Notes: generated by a model not told the origin, from the sequence alone. DNA of 64,000 nucleotides from Methylophilus sp. DW102 (GCF_037076555.1 NZ_AP029023.1:186001-250000), one strand, 5' to 3'. Shown: positions 25,796-35,797, counted from the stretch's first letter. Program-made: numbers and translations.

Positions 25796-26452
25796 TTAAA
25801 AAGTAAAGGCCAGGGCCTGGGGTGCGTTTTGCATTTCAGTCAGGCTGGTTTCAAACAGGACGTCTTGTTTGAAGCTGTGCTCGGCCAGACGTTGTACCAG
25901 CGTCGCCTGCATGACCGGGGCTTTGCCCAGCACGATGAGCATACGGCCACCAATGCTCAACTGGTAGCGCACGCCTTCGGGTTCAACCGGGCTGGAGGCG
26001 GTAAATACGATGGCGTCATAAGGGGCTTTAGCTTCATAGCCATTGTGACCATCGGCCTCAATCAGCTGTACATTCTGGATGCCTTGTTTGGCCAGATTTT
26101 TCGCGGTCAGCGCGCACAGCTCCGGGAAAATCTCCAGCGCAGTGACTTGTGCGCAGTGTTGCGCCATCAGTGCGGCCAGATGGCCGCTGCCAGCGCCGAC
26201 CAGTAGCACTTTGTCTTTGGCTTGCAGTTGCAGCGCTTGCAAAAAACGCCCTTCGATTTTTGGGCTCAGCATGTGCTGACCCATGTCCAGCGGGATTTCA
26301 ATATCGGCAAACGCCAGGCCACGGTAGGCGTCTGGCACAAATGCTTCACGCGGCGTGTTGCTCAGCGTGGCCAATACTTGCGGGTCCAGCACCTCCCAGG
26401 TGCGGATTTGTTGCTCAATCATGTTAAAACGTGCGGTTGCCTGGTCTGTCAT
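25796..26452 (-). CDS. pcm: Protein-L-isoaspartate O-methyltransferase-like
   Basis: SAM-dependent methyltransferase of the PCMT family (218 residues): NMIEQQIRTWEVLD at the N terminus, HMLSPKIEGRFLQAL around residues 75-90, SAM loop VLLVGAGSGHLAALMA and APYDAIVFTASSPVEPEG. The usual catalytic segment PxPxxSIGxGQTISQP reads DIEIPLDMGQHMLSPK here, so the conserved Ser/Thr positions differ; many proteobacterial genes next to tolC have this form and may not repair isoaspartate. Confidence 0.88.
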   Translation of the reverse strand: MTDQATARFNMIEQQIRTWEVLDPQVLATLSNTPREAFVPDAYRGLAFADIEIPLDMGQHMLSPKIEGRFLQALQLQAKDKVLLVGAGSGHLAALMAQHCAQVTALEIFPELCALTAKNLAKQGIQNVQLIEADGHNGYEAKAPYDAIVFTASSPVEPEGVRYQLSIGGRMLIVLGKAPVMQATLVQRLAEHSFKQDVLFETSLTEMQNAPQALAFTF

Positions 26453-26600
26453 TTTTGAATCCCACTATCCGGTTAAAGAGAAAAAACATTATAGGGCACT
26501 TCTATTCATTCAACTTTCGTTGCGATACTGCGTTGCGCATAAAAAATTGCGCCTTACCTATTCAATCTATGCGGCGTCGAAATTTTTTAATCGCGCCCTA

Positions 26601-29600
26601 TCATTGATTGCGCCATGATTGCATGGTTCTGTCGGTCAAACGGGCCCAGAACGCATACAGTGCTGGCACAAACAAAATGGTCAGCAAGGTGGCGGCGGCC
26701 AGCCCGCCCATAATCGCGACTGCCATCGGCCCGAAGAACACGCTGCGCGTCAGCGGAATCATGGCCAGAATGGCCGCAGCGGCCGTGAGTACAATCGGCC
26801 GGAAGCGGCGCACGGTCGATTGCACCACCGCTTGCTCCAGCGAGGCGCCCTCGGCAATGTCCTGATTGATCTGGTCGACCAGAATGACCGAGTTACGCAT
26901 GATCATGCCGGAGAGCGCAATGCTGCCCAGCATGGCGACAAAGCCAAACGGCATATTAAAAATCAGCAGGGCAAAGCTAATGCCTATCATGCCCAAGGGC
27001 GCGGTCAATACCACCAGAAAGACATTAGCCAAGCTGCGCAGTTGCAGCATCAGCAACGTGAATACAGCGGCTAAAAACAGCGGGACGCCTTTAACCACCG
27101 AGCTGGCGCCTTTGGCGGACTCTTCAATCGCGCCACCGGTTTCTACCGTGACACCTGCCGGCAAGTGCTGCAAAATCGGGGCAATGGCTTGTTGCACCTG
27201 GCCGGAGACCACCGGTGCCTGCATTTTGCCGCGTAAATGCGCACGCACCGTGAGTGAAGGCACGCGGTTGCGACGCCAGATCACGCCTTCTTCAAAGCCA
27301 TATTCAATGGTGGCCACTTGCGCCAGCGGCACGCGTTCGCCATTCTGGCTCAATACCGTTAATTGGCCGATTTGCGACAGTTGCGCATGCTCATCGACCG
27401 GACTACGCATGACCAGGTCTATGCGCTCATTCGCCTCCCTGAACTCGCTGACCACCTGTTCGTAATACTGCGTGTTGAGCAACTGCGCGATGTCTGGTGT
27501 ATTGATGCCGAGCAGGCGTGCCTTGTGCTGGTCCACCTCAATGTGGATCACTTTGCTCGGTTCTTCCCAGCCAAGTTGCACATTGATCAGGTGCGGGTTG
27601 GCGCGCATCGCGTCTGCAATCTGGTGCGCCACCTCACGGATCGCTTTCAGGTTTTTGCCGTCGACGCGGAACTGCACCGGAAAGCCGACTGGTGGCCCAT
27701 TTTCCAGCCGCAATACCGAAGCGCGGAGTTGTGGAAAATCGTGTTGAAACAAGTTCAGCAGATCTGTGCGCAAGGCTTCACGCTGTGGCAGGTCTTTAGT
27801 CAAAATCACCAGTTGGGCAAAGGCGCGGTGTGGCAATTGCACGTCTAGCGGCAAGTAGTAGCGGGGTGCACCTGAGCCCAGGTAGGACACGACATTCTCC
27901 ACCTTGCCATGTTTTGCTTGCCAATCGTTGAGCCAGCGCTCGAGTTTGGTCACGGCCGCTTCGGTGGACTGGTCGCTGGCATTCTCGGCCAGACGCAAAT
28001 CGACCACGATTTCGAGACGGGTCGAGTCGGGGAAAAACTGTTGCTGCACTTTGCCAAAACTCAGCATGGCAACCACAAACAAGGCGATGGTTGCCAGAAT
28101 CACCAGGCCCTTGTGCTGGACACACCAGCTGACCGTACCTTGCAGGCGCTGGTAAAACGGCGTGGCATACAGTGTCTCTTCGTTGTGAGCGCTCGCTTCT
28201 TGATCATCGCTTTTAAAGCCTAATGTTTGCTTGAGCCGGCGCCAGAGTGAAGGTTGGGCATGTGCAGCGGCATCTGGCAGCAAGTGATAGCCTAAAAAGG
28301 GCACCACAATCACCGCGGCAATCCAGGACAGACTCAGTGCAATGGCCGAGACCTGGAAGATGGAGCGGGTATATTCGCCGGTTGAGGAGACCGCGGTGGC
28401 AATCGGCAGAAAGCCTGCCACTGTAACCAGCGTGCCGGTCAGCATGGGCATGGCGGTGGAGGTGAAGGCAAAGGAAGCGGCTTGCATACGCTCCCAGCCT
28501 TGTTCCATTTTGGCCGCCATCATTTCGACCGCAATAATCGCATCATCGACCAGCAAGCCTAGCGCTAAAATCAGTGCGCCCAGCGAAATTTTGTGCAGGC
28601 CAATCTGAAACCAGTCCATGAGCAGAAATGTCCCGGCCAGCACAATCGGGATGGCGACGGCGACCACAATGCCGGTCCGCCAGCCCAGAGAGAGCAGGCT
28701 CACCGCCAGCACAATCAGCAAGGCTTCAATGAGGGAGCGGACAAAATCATGCACCGAGTGTTGTACGATCTCGGGCTGCGAGGTGACCAGATGTAATTGC
28801 ACCCCGACCGGTAATTGTGTTTGCACGCTGCGTATGGTGCTTTGCATGGCCTTGCCCAAGGCAATGACGTCACCGCCGGCCTGCATGCTGACCCCGATCA
28901 GCAAGGTGGGCGTGCCATTGAAGTGAATGCGCTCTGCCGGCGGATTGGCGTAGCCGCGTTTAATGGTGGCAATCTCGCCCAGCCTAAGGTTCTGATTCCC
29001 TGCCCGAATCGGAAACTGGCGTAAATTCTCCAGTGTTTGCAAGCGACCACTGACATCCAGACGGATTCTTTCCGGGCCTGCATCAAAGGTCCCGGCGCCA
29101 ACGACACTGTTTTGCTGCTGCAGGATTTGCACCAGTTGTGCCGGCGTGATGCCCAGGGAAGTGAGTTTTTGATTGGAAATTTCGATGATGATTTTTTGTG
29201 GTTGCTCACCAAACAAATCAACTTTTTCCACATCGGGCAGTTTGAGCAGACGCGCTCTTACCCATTCGGCTTGTCTTTTCAGTTGTTGCGGGTTGAGGCC
29301 GTCGGCGGTGATGGCATACATGCTGCCATAGACGTCGCTGAACTCATCGTTAAAGGTCAGGCTTTGCAGGTCGCGTGGAAAGGTGTGGCGGATGTCGCCA
29401 ATTTTTTTGCGTACCTGATACCAGAGCTCGGGGATTTTTTCGGAGAAGGTATTATCGCGAATGACAATAAACACCACCGACTCACCCGGGCGCGAATAGC
29501 TGCTGGTGTAATCGATGGACGGGATTTCTTGCAGTTTTTCTTCAATTTTATCCGTGATCTGCTGCTCAACCTCTTGCGCAGAGGCGCCCGGCCAGCTGGC

Positions 29601-29801
29601 GCGCACCAGCATGACTTTAAAGGTAAAGGGCGGGTCTTCTGATTGCCCGAGGTGGGTATAGGCAAAGCTGCCGGCGAGCAAGGTCAGCAAAATGAAATAC
29701 AGCACCAGGGCCTGGTTTTTGAGGGCCCAGGTCGAGAGGTTGAAGCGCTGCGACAGCGAGGGGCTGGTGGCTGTATGCGCTGGTGTGGTGTGTTCGCTCA
29801 T
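26601..29801 (-). CDS. RND-family efflux pump, inner-membrane permease (HAE1-like)
   Basis: A 1066-residue AcrB-type proton/drug antiporter with 12 membrane helices and two large periplasmic loops (VEQQITDKIEEKLQEIPSID... and the second half). Proton-relay residues occur in LGLLVDDAIIAVEMMAAKMEQG (two Asp in TM4, about residue 415), and the second half has GMIMRNSVILVDQINQDIAEG. The sequence style (SYSRPGESVVFIVIRDN) fits the TriC/VexK-like branch more than MexB. It starts one base inside the stop of the upstream fusion-protein gene; the TolC duct could be the gene at 24425. Confidence 0.93.
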   Translation of the reverse strand: MSEHTTPAHTATSPSLSQRFNLSTWALKNQALVLYFILLTLLAGSFAYTHLGQSEDPPFTFKVMLVRASWPGASAQEVEQQITDKIEEKLQEIPSIDYTSSYSRPGESVVFIVIRDNTFSEKIPELWYQVRKKIGDIRHTFPRDLQSLTFNDEFSDVYGSMYAITADGLNPQQLKRQAEWVRARLLKLPDVEKVDLFGEQPQKIIIEISNQKLTSLGITPAQLVQILQQQNSVVGAGTFDAGPERIRLDVSGRLQTLENLRQFPIRAGNQNLRLGEIATIKRGYANPPAERIHFNGTPTLLIGVSMQAGGDVIALGKAMQSTIRSVQTQLPVGVQLHLVTSQPEIVQHSVHDFVRSLIEALLIVLAVSLLSLGWRTGIVVAVAIPIVLAGTFLLMDWFQIGLHKISLGALILALGLLVDDAIIAVEMMAAKMEQGWERMQAASFAFTSTAMPMLTGTLVTVAGFLPIATAVSSTGEYTRSIFQVSAIALSLSWIAAVIVVPFLGYHLLPDAAAHAQPSLWRRLKQTLGFKSDDQEASAHNEETLYATPFYQRLQGTVSWCVQHKGLVILATIALFVVAMLSFGKVQQQFFPDSTRLEIVVDLRLAENASDQSTEAAVTKLERWLNDWQAKHGKVENVVSYLGSGAPRYYLPLDVQLPHRAFAQLVILTKDLPQREALRTDLLNLFQHDFPQLRASVLRLENGPPVGFPVQFRVDGKNLKAIREVAHQIADAMRANPHLINVQLGWEEPSKVIHIEVDQHKARLLGINTPDIAQLLNTQYYEQVVSEFREANERIDLVMRSPVDEHAQLSQIGQLTVLSQNGERVPLAQVATIEYGFEEGVIWRRNRVPSLTVRAHLRGKMQAPVVSGQVQQAIAPILQHLPAGVTVETGGAIEESAKGASSVVKGVPLFLAAVFTLLMLQLRSLANVFLVVLTAPLGMIGISFALLIFNMPFGFVAMLGSIALSGMIMRNSVILVDQINQDIAEGASLEQAVVQSTVRRFRPIVLTAAAAILAMIPLTRSVFFGPMAVAIMGGLAAATLLTILFVPALYAFWARLTDRTMQSWRNQ

Positions 29802-30886
29802 TAGCGCAATACCTCCGGGCCAGGAGTGACGGCTTGCACGCGCATGCCCTCTGTCAGGGTGTGCACGCCGATGGTGGCAATGGTCTCGTTGGCTTGCAAG
29901 CCTGAGGTGATTTCTACGCCCGCTTCAGTGACGTTGCCGGTGGTCACCGCTCGTCGATGCGCCTGCTGTTGCGCGTCGATCACCCAGACGCTGGGGTGGT
30001 CGGCAAATTGGGTGACCGCCGTGCTCGGGACCAAGATAGTTTGCCTGGCTGCACCTGATAAAAAGCGCACGTCTGCGGTCATGCCCAGTTTGACTTTGGC
30101 ATCAGCATCCAGCAACTGGATGCGCAGATCGAAGGCGTGGGTCTGGCTATTGGCTGCCGGCGCAATTTCGCGAATACGGCCCTGATAGGCGTGGGGCAGG
30201 CCTTGCAGCATTACGCTGGCCTGATCACCGGGGTGCAGGGTATCAATCACGGTTTCGGGGACGGCAATCTGGATTTCCAGCGTTTGCAAGTCGTAAATCC
30301 GGGCAATGGTTTGTCCGGCGGCCACCACCTGTCCCGGCTCGGCCTGTATCATGCCGATGGCACCGCTACGGTCTGCCAGTAGTTGGGTGTAGCCTGTTTG
30401 ATGCTGGCTGACTGCGGCTTGCGATTTGGCCTGCTCTAGCCGCGCTGCACTGGTTTTCACTTGTGTCTCGTAGCTGTCCAGGGCCGATTTTGAAATAAAT
30501 TGCTGGCGGTAAAGTTGCTGGCGTCTGGCCAGCTCAGTTTGCGCCAGCGCCAGGTTGGCCTGTGCGGTTTGCACTTCGGCGCTGGCCGATTGGGCATTCA
30601 AACGGGTATCGCTCGGATCCAGTTGCGCAATGAGTTGCCCTTTTTTAACCAGCTCACCGACATTGACAGCACGCGTAATGATTTTGCCGCTAATTCTGAA
30701 GCCAATATTCGACTCATAGCGCGACTTCACTTCGCCGGTGTAACGGGCGGTGGTTGCGACTGCGCTGTCTGCGATGGTCATCACCCACACCGGGCGCGGC
30801 GCAGCTGGCGCCTCTGTCTCAGGTTGGCAGCCGCTCAATACGGTCATGAGGGCCAGGCTGTATAAATAAAGGCGAGCGTTATTCAT
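29801..30886 (-). CDS. RND efflux membrane-fusion protein, lipoprotein
   Basis: Periplasmic adaptor of 361 residues. Lipobox LMTVLSGC (Cys ~19) anchors it to the inner membrane. It shows lipoyl half-motifs (IGFRISGKIITRAVNVGELVKKGQLIAQLD and GAIGMIQAEPGQVVAAGQTIARIYD), an alpha-hairpin (residues ~85-150) with Ala/Gln repeats for docking to a TolC channel, and beta-barrel regions beyond. It overlaps TetR by 8 bp and touches the permease gene, giving a regulator-adaptor-permease operon. Confidence 0.93.
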   Translation of the reverse strand: MNNARLYLYSLALMTVLSGCQPETEAPAAPRPVWVMTIADSAVATTARYTGEVKSRYESNIGFRISGKIITRAVNVGELVKKGQLIAQLDPSDTRLNAQSASAEVQTAQANLALAQTELARRQQLYRQQFISKSALDSYETQVKTSAARLEQAKSQAAVSQHQTGYTQLLADRSGAIGMIQAEPGQVVAAGQTIARIYDLQTLEIQIAVPETVIDTLHPGDQASVMLQGLPHAYQGRIREIAPAANSQTHAFDLRIQLLDADAKVKLGMTADVRFLSGAARQTILVPSTAVTQFADHPSVWVIDAQQQAHRRAVTTGNVTEAGVEITSGLQANETIATIGVHTLTEGMRVQAVTPGPEVLR

Positions 30887-31517
30887 GGGTAGGGGCTTTC
30901 AAAAAACCATTCGTCCACATCTGTACCATGGCCTGCATGCGCGATTCTAGAGGCCGCCAGTTGACCCAGGTGTCATGGCACATATTGATTTGTAAGGCGC
31001 AGAGACCATGCATGGCGGACCATACCGTCTGCGCAATCAGCACCGGGTCAGTCAGTGTCGGTCGGAAGATGCCCGCCTGCCAGGCGCTGGTCACCACTTC
31101 AATCAGCTGCGCGTAAGCATCCTGCTCCGGGTTGTGACGCTCGATGCTGGACAGTTCTGGGGCCAAAGGCGGATGAGGCGTCATGAACATCATGCGGTAA
31201 TGATTGGGATACTTCAGTGCAAACTCGATGTAGTGTTGGCCAAATTGCAGAAATCGCTGCAAGGGGTCGCTGATTTCAAAGGTGCTTTTGAGTGCCTGCG
31301 CCAGTTTGAGGAAGTCGGCATCGACCACCGCCCGGATCAGGGCTTCTTTGTCACTGAAATACAGATAGAGGCTGGTGGCGGTATAGCCCACCCGTTGGGC
31401 GACCGCGCGCATGGTGACCGCTTCTATCCCCTGGTGAATAAACAGTTCGCGCGCAGCATCCATGATCAGCATCCTGATCGCTTGCTTCTCGACTTCTGTC
31501 TTCACCTTGGGGGGCAT
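30879..31517 (-). CDS. TetR-family regulator of the RND operon
   Basis: A 212-residue TetR repressor: N-terminal HTH (AARELFIHQGIEAVTMRAVAQRVGYTATSLYLYFSDKEALIRAVV) and a ligand-binding C-terminal domain. It is the first gene of the operon with the adaptor and pump; the palindrome TGTTAAGTTAACA at 31546-31558 covers its promoter, so autoregulation is likely. The inducing compound is unknown. Confidence 0.92.
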   Translation of the reverse strand: MPPKVKTEVEKQAIRMLIMDAARELFIHQGIEAVTMRAVAQRVGYTATSLYLYFSDKEALIRAVVDADFLKLAQALKSTFEISDPLQRFLQFGQHYIEFALKYPNHYRMMFMTPHPPLAPELSSIERHNPEQDAYAQLIEVVTSAWQAGIFRPTLTDPVLIAQTVWSAMHGLCALQINMCHDTWVNWRPLESRMQAMVQMWTNGFLKAPTHE

Positions 31518-31545
31518 GGCTGACCACTGAAATTAAATGTAACAA

Positions 31546-31578
31546 TGTTAAGTTAACACTGTAATTATTTAATGTCAA
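31546..31578 (-). promoter_or_regulatory. TetR/RND operon promoter and operator
   Basis: Minus-strand -35 TTGACA (31573-31578) is followed after 17 bp by TAACTT as -10. The perfect palindrome TGTTAA-G-TTAACA (31546-31558) overlaps the -10 and lies about 30 bp before the TetR start, as expected for a TetR operator. Confidence 0.7.
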
Positions 31579-31745
31579 TGGGTGCTGGTAATTCTGGGCT
31601 GAATGGTGCAGAGTAACAAATGTGATACACCGGTATTCGGTTTTGAGCTGATTAGCGGGTTAAGATTGCCGCAATGCACTGGCCGGTGGAATCATGGGGG
31701 CGGGCGACGCTTGCGCAATCCAAATAATGACAAGGAGCGATCAAG

Positions 31746-32150
31746 ATGAATGTACGGCAACGGTGGATCAGTTTGTTGGGGCGTGTGTTGTTATCGTTGG
31801 TGTTTATTGTGAGTGGGGTGGGCAAGGTGCTGGATCCTGCGGGCACGCTGGCCTATATCGAAAGTGCGCATTTGCCGATGCCGCAGCTGGCTTATGCAGT
31901 AGCGCTGGTGGTTGAGCTTGGCTTGGGTTTTGCCTTGCTGCTGGGGTTTCGTGCACAGCTGGCTGCGGCTGGCATTGCGCTGTTTACCTTTGTCACTGCG
32001 CTGGTGTTTCACAGCAATATGGCCGACCCGCTGCAAGTCATTATGTTTCTTAAAAACATGACCATCGTCGGTGGTTTGCTGATTGTGATTGCCTTTGGTC
32101 CAGGCGGCTACAGTGTGGATGGCGGTAAGCGCATTATGTTGCCGCAGTGA
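31746..32150 (+). CDS. DoxX-family membrane protein (first copy)
   Basis: A 134-residue four-helix inner-membrane protein of the DoxX family: LGRVLLSLVFIVSGVGKVLDPAGTLAYIES, LPMPQLAYAVALVVELGLG, and FHSNMADPLQVIMFLKNMTIVGGLLIVIAFGPG. DoxX proteins occur in quinol-oxidising and thiol/redox stress complexes. AAGGAG precedes the start. It is convergent with the LysR gene (17-bp overlap) and has a close paralogue at 33203. Confidence 0.9.
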   Translation: MNVRQRWISLLGRVLLSLVFIVSGVGKVLDPAGTLAYIESAHLPMPQLAYAVALVVELGLGFALLLGFRAQLAAAGIALFTFVTALVFHSNMADPLQVIMFLKNMTIVGGLLIVIAFGPGGYSVDGGKRIMLPQ

Positions 32151-33039
32151 TCGCTGTCCCCGCAGGCGGTGCTTGCAGCCATTGACGCAAATGCTCAATC
32201 AAGGCCAGCGTGTTGGCTGAGACCTGTTTGTGATAAGGGTACATGGCGTAAATACCCCCCTGCGGCCGCCGGTAGTCGGCCAGCACTTCTACCAGGCGGC
32301 CTGCTTGCAGGTCGGCTGCCACATAAAACGCGGGCAGCCCGGTGATCCCGAGTCCGGCCAGGGCAGCATCACGCAAGACTTCGCCGTGGTTGGACTTGAG
32401 CCTGGGCTGGATGGGAATGCGGTGGATCTGGTCATGCTCGGCAAACTGCCACTCGCTGGCGCGATGGGTGAGGCAAATGTGCTTGGCCAGCGCCTGCGGG
32501 GTCGATGGGATGCCATGCTGCGCAATATACGCCGGGCTGCAGCAATAGCACATCGCGGCGTCTTCCAGCTTGCGTGCCACCATGCCTTCCTCTGGCTGGT
32601 CAGTCACGCGTATCACCATATCATAGCCTTCGCTGACCATATCCACATGCCTATTATCGGCATCCAGCCAGATTTCCAGTTGCGGGTGTTGCTGCATAAA
32701 TGCGGTTAAAGCCGGCGCCAGGCGCAAGCTGGCGTAAGACAGGGGCACGGAAATTTTTAGCAGGCCGCGCAGATCGCCTGAGCGGTTACTGACCTCCAGC
32801 TCCGCTTCATGCAGTGCTTGCAGAATTGTTTGCGCACGCTGAAAAAACACTTTGCCGGTTTCGGTGGCAGACAGTTTGCGGGTGGTGCGTTGCAGCAGTC
32901 GCATGCCCAATCTCGCTTCCAGCGCAATAATGCGCCGGCTCACCAGCTGTTTGGAAATCCCCAGCGAGTGCGCCGCGGTGGTGAAATTGCCATGCTTCAC
33001 CACTTCGACAAAGAAATGCAAATCTTCAAAAGAGGTCAT
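32134..33039 (-). CDS. LysR-family transcriptional regulator
   Basis: A 301-residue LysR regulator: winged HTH FVEVVKHGNFTTAAHSLGISKQLVSRRIIALEARLGMRLLQRTTRKLS, then a periplasmic-binding-like effector domain. It resembles the AaeR/DsdC-like group with GLLKISVPLSYASLRLAP. It diverges from the second DoxX gene at 33203 and probably controls the DoxX/dioxygenase pair. The effector is not known. Confidence 0.93.
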   Translation of the reverse strand: MTSFEDLHFFVEVVKHGNFTTAAHSLGISKQLVSRRIIALEARLGMRLLQRTTRKLSATETGKVFFQRAQTILQALHEAELEVSNRSGDLRGLLKISVPLSYASLRLAPALTAFMQQHPQLEIWLDADNRHVDMVSEGYDMVIRVTDQPEEGMVARKLEDAAMCYCCSPAYIAQHGIPSTPQALAKHICLTHRASEWQFAEHDQIHRIPIQPRLKSNHGEVLRDAALAGLGITGLPAFYVAADLQAGRLVEVLADYRRPQGGIYAMYPYHKQVSANTLALIEHLRQWLQAPPAGTAITAAT

Positions 33040-33202
33040 CTATTGTCAACTTTAATGAGACAGTTTTACGCATTATAGGGTAATTATCATTTTTATGGCG
33101 CAGGCATACAATGCGTTTTGTCAGTGAGCCGGATGAACCCGACTTTTTTAATCAGATGCGTGCTGGCAGATTCCCCCTGCACACGCTTTTAGGAGCCTAC
33201 CC

Positions 33203-33592
33203 ATGAATGCTTTGCAATCCGCCGCCAGTGTGACCGGCCGTATTTTGTTGTCACATATTTTTATCATCAGTGGCTTGAGCAAAGCTGCTAATCCCGCCGG
33301 AACCATCGGCTATATTCAAAGTGTCGGCGCGCCTATGCCTGAAGTGGCTTATGCGATTGCCTTGTTTGTCGAACTGGTACTGGGCATCGCCTTGCTGGTT
33401 GGCTATCAAACCCGTCTGGCCGCAGCGGGGATTGCCGTATTTACCGTGGCAACCGCGTTCATGTTTCACAACAATATGGCAGACCAAATCCAGCAGATCA
33501 TGTTTTTGAAAAACCTGACCATTGTCGGTGGCTTGTTGATGGTTATTGCGTTCGGGCCAGGGGCGTTGAGTGTTGATCATCGTCGCCGCTAG
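33203..33592 (+). CDS. DoxX-family membrane protein (second copy)
   Basis: A 129-residue DoxX-family protein strongly similar to the copy at 31746 (shared FIxSGxxKxxxPAGTxxYIxS, VELVLGIALLVGYQTRLAAAGIAVFT, QIMFLKNLTIVGGLLMVIAFGPG), evidently a local duplication with the LysR gene between them. AGGAG lies 10 nt before ATG. The extradiol dioxygenase gene starts 18 bp downstream. Confidence 0.9.
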   Translation: MNALQSAASVTGRILLSHIFIISGLSKAANPAGTIGYIQSVGAPMPEVAYAIALFVELVLGIALLVGYQTRLAAAGIAVFTVATAFMFHNNMADQIQQIMFLKNLTIVGGLLMVIAFGPGALSVDHRRR

Positions 33593-33610
33593 GTTGCTGT
33601 CAAGGTTGAT

Positions 33611-34411
33611 ATGAGCACTTTGTTTGTTTCGCATGGCGCGCCATCGCTGGCGCTAGCGCCGGGGCTGACCGGGCAAATGCTGGCCGCGCTCGCTGCCAGT
33701 TTGCCCCGGCCTGAGGCGATTCTGGTGGTGTCTGCGCATTGGGATACGCGTGTGCCAACGCTGAGCCTGGCCAACCAGCCAAAGACCATTTATGACTTTG
33801 CGGGCTTTCCCCCGGCCATGTATACACAAACCTATCCGGCACCTGGCGCGCCTTGGTTGGCGGAGCAAGTGCTCGCTTTGCTGCAGGCGCATGATCTACC
33901 TGTACAAGCGCATCCTGACCGGGGGCTGGATCACGGCGCCTGGGTGCCTTTGATGCTCATGTATCCGCAAGCCGATATTCCGGTGACGCAGCTTTCAATC
34001 CAGAGCCGCAGCTCGCCTGCTGCCCAGTTTGCGCTGGGTCAGGCCCTGCAAGCGCTGCATGCGCAAAATATCCTGATCCTCGCCTCCGGCGCCATCACGC
34101 ATAATTTGTCGGATTTTTTTAGCGCAGATCGCAATGCACCGCCGCTGGCTTATGTGCATGCATTTGCCGACTGGATGGCGGCACGCATTGCGCAACAGCA
34201 ATGGGACTCGCTGTGCAATTACCGCAATGAATGTGTCTGGGCACGACAAGCGCATCCTACCGAAGATCATTTGATGCCGCTGTTCGTCGCCGCAGGCAGT
34301 GTGTCAGGCACGGCACCTGGAACGGTGTTTGGAGCCAGGCAACGCTACACGCCCGAAACCACCTATGGCATTCTGGCCATGGATGCCTATATGTGGACCG
34401 CTCAGGGTTGA
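33611..34411 (+). CDS. Class III extradiol ring-cleavage dioxygenase, YgiD/DODA-type
   Basis: A 266-residue protein of the LigB-like superfamily. Metal-binding His appear in LFVSHGAPSLAL (N-terminal), VSAHWDTR (~55) and LDHGAWVPLMLMYPQADIPV (~110), with LASGAITHNLSDF in the centre; this pattern is characteristic of 4,5-DOPA dioxygenases such as E. coli YgiD. The native substrate is probably a catechol or quinol. It belongs to the LysR-DoxX group. Confidence 0.9.
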   Translation: MSTLFVSHGAPSLALAPGLTGQMLAALAASLPRPEAILVVSAHWDTRVPTLSLANQPKTIYDFAGFPPAMYTQTYPAPGAPWLAEQVLALLQAHDLPVQAHPDRGLDHGAWVPLMLMYPQADIPVTQLSIQSRSSPAAQFALGQALQALHAQNILILASGAITHNLSDFFSADRNAPPLAYVHAFADWMAARIAQQQWDSLCNYRNECVWARQAHPTEDHLMPLFVAAGSVSGTAPGTVFGARQRYTPETTYGILAMDAYMWTAQG

Positions 34412-34421
34412 GGATGGCCGA

Positions 34422-35795
34422 TTAACGCAGGCCGTACTGGTTCAGTTTGTTCCACAGTGAGCGCTCGCTAATCTCTAACTGCTTGGCGGCTTTGGTTTTG
34501 TTGCCCTGGCAGGCTTCAAGTGCCTTGAGAATTAAGCGGCGTTCAATGGCTTCCGTGGCACGCGGAATCGAGAGGTCATTTTCTACCGATGTCGCGGACG
34601 TGTCTAGATTGGCGGTAGACGAAGCCGGGCCAAGGCCGGGCGATTGCGCAATGTCCGCCGGTAAGTGCTGGGGCTGGATGGTTTGGCTGCCTGCCAGAAT
34701 CGCGGCGCGCTCCAGAATATTTTCCAGCTCACGGACATTGCCCGGCCAGCGATATTGATGCAAACACAGGCGTGCGCTTTCGCTGAGCTGGCCGTGGCGT
34801 TTAGCCAAAAAATACGCTGCCAGCAAGCCGACATCTTCTCCCCGCTCGCGCAATGGCGGCACTTGCAGTTGAATCACGTTGAGCCGGTAATACAAATCCT
34901 CGCGCAGTTTGCCTTCTTTGACGGCTTGCATGGGGTCGCGGTTGGTCGCCGCCACCACGCGCACATCAAGCGCGATTTGGCGGTTGCCGCCCAGTTTTTC
35001 CACCACATTCTCCTGCAATACGCGCAACAGTTTCGACTGCAGTTGAATCGGCATTTCGGTGATTTCATCCAGAAACAGCGTGCCGCCATTGGCCAGCTCA
35101 AACTTGCCGACACGCTCTTTCACCGCCCCGGTAAATGCGCCTTTTTCATGACCAAATAATTCTGACTCAAGAATGTCTGCCGGGATCGCTGCGCAGTTCA
35201 CCGCAACAAACAATTCGGTTTTTCTGGGCGAAGCATCATGCAGGGCTTTAGCGACCAGCTCTTTGCCGGTACCGGTTTCACCCACAATAAACACAGTGGC
35301 TCTTTCCGGCGCCACTTGCTGGATCATTTGTTTCAGCGACTGCATGGGCGCGCTATCGCCGATGAGGCCGGTGACCGTGGGTTGTCTGCTCTCCTTGAAA
35401 AACGAGTTTTCCAGTTGAATCCGGTTGATTGCCAGTGCCTTCTGAATCGCGATTTCCAATGTTTCGAGCTCAAAGGGACGCAAAATATAATCACTGGCGC
35501 CCAGCTTCATGGCTTCGACGGCGGTTTTGATTTCGCCCTGGGCGGTGACCATGATGAATGGCAGGCGCTCAAATTGCTTGCGCAAGGCCTCAAGCAACTG
35601 CAAACCGCTCATGCCCGGCATATGCAGGTCGCTCACGACCAAGTCAATCTGCTGTTGCTGGACAAGCTCGAGCGCTTCGCGGCCGTTGCCTGCCGAAAGC
35701 GCTTTGTAGCCGGCTTGCCGCAAGCTGATTTCGAGCAGCCTGCGCATGTGGGGTTCATCGTCAACGGCTAAAATGGTGTGTTGTGGACTGGACAT
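34422..35795 (-). CDS. Sigma-54-dependent response regulator, NtrC type
   Basis: A 457-residue activator: receiver domain (1-120) with phospho-acceptor Asp56 in [16 protein letters not shown]+ domain (~150-380) with Walker A GETGTGKE, the sigma-54 contact motif GAFTGA and Walker [14 protein letters not shown]; and a Fis-type HTH at the C terminus ([26 protein letters not shown]). The receiver residue that is almost always Lys before Pro-Phe is Arg106 here (ILRPF). The gene lies 2 bp after its sensor kinase. Sigma-54 promoters with paired palindromes at 41.5-41.8 kb and 47.2-47.3 kb are its probable targets. Confidence 0.94.
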   Translation of the reverse strand: MSSPQHTILAVDDEPHMRRLLEISLRQAGYKALSAGNGREALELVQQQQIDLVVSDLHMPGMSGLQLLEALRKQFERLPFIMVTAQGEIKTAVEAMKLGASDYILRPFELETLEIAIQKALAINRIQLENSFFKESRQPTVTGLIGDSAPMQSLKQMIQQVAPERATVFIVGETGTGKELVAKALHDASPRKTELFVAVNCAAIPADILESELFGHEKGAFTGAVKERVGKFELANGGTLFLDEITEMPIQLQSKLLRVLQENVVEKLGGNRQIALDVRVVAATNRDPMQAVKEGKLREDLYYRLNVIQLQVPPLRERGEDVGLLAAYFLAKRHGQLSESARLCLHQYRWPGNVRELENILERAAILAGSQTIQPQHLPADIAQSPGLGPASSTANLDTSATSVENDLSIPRATEAIERRLILKALEACQGNKTKAAKQLEISERSLWNKLNQYGLR

Positions 35796-35797
35796 AA

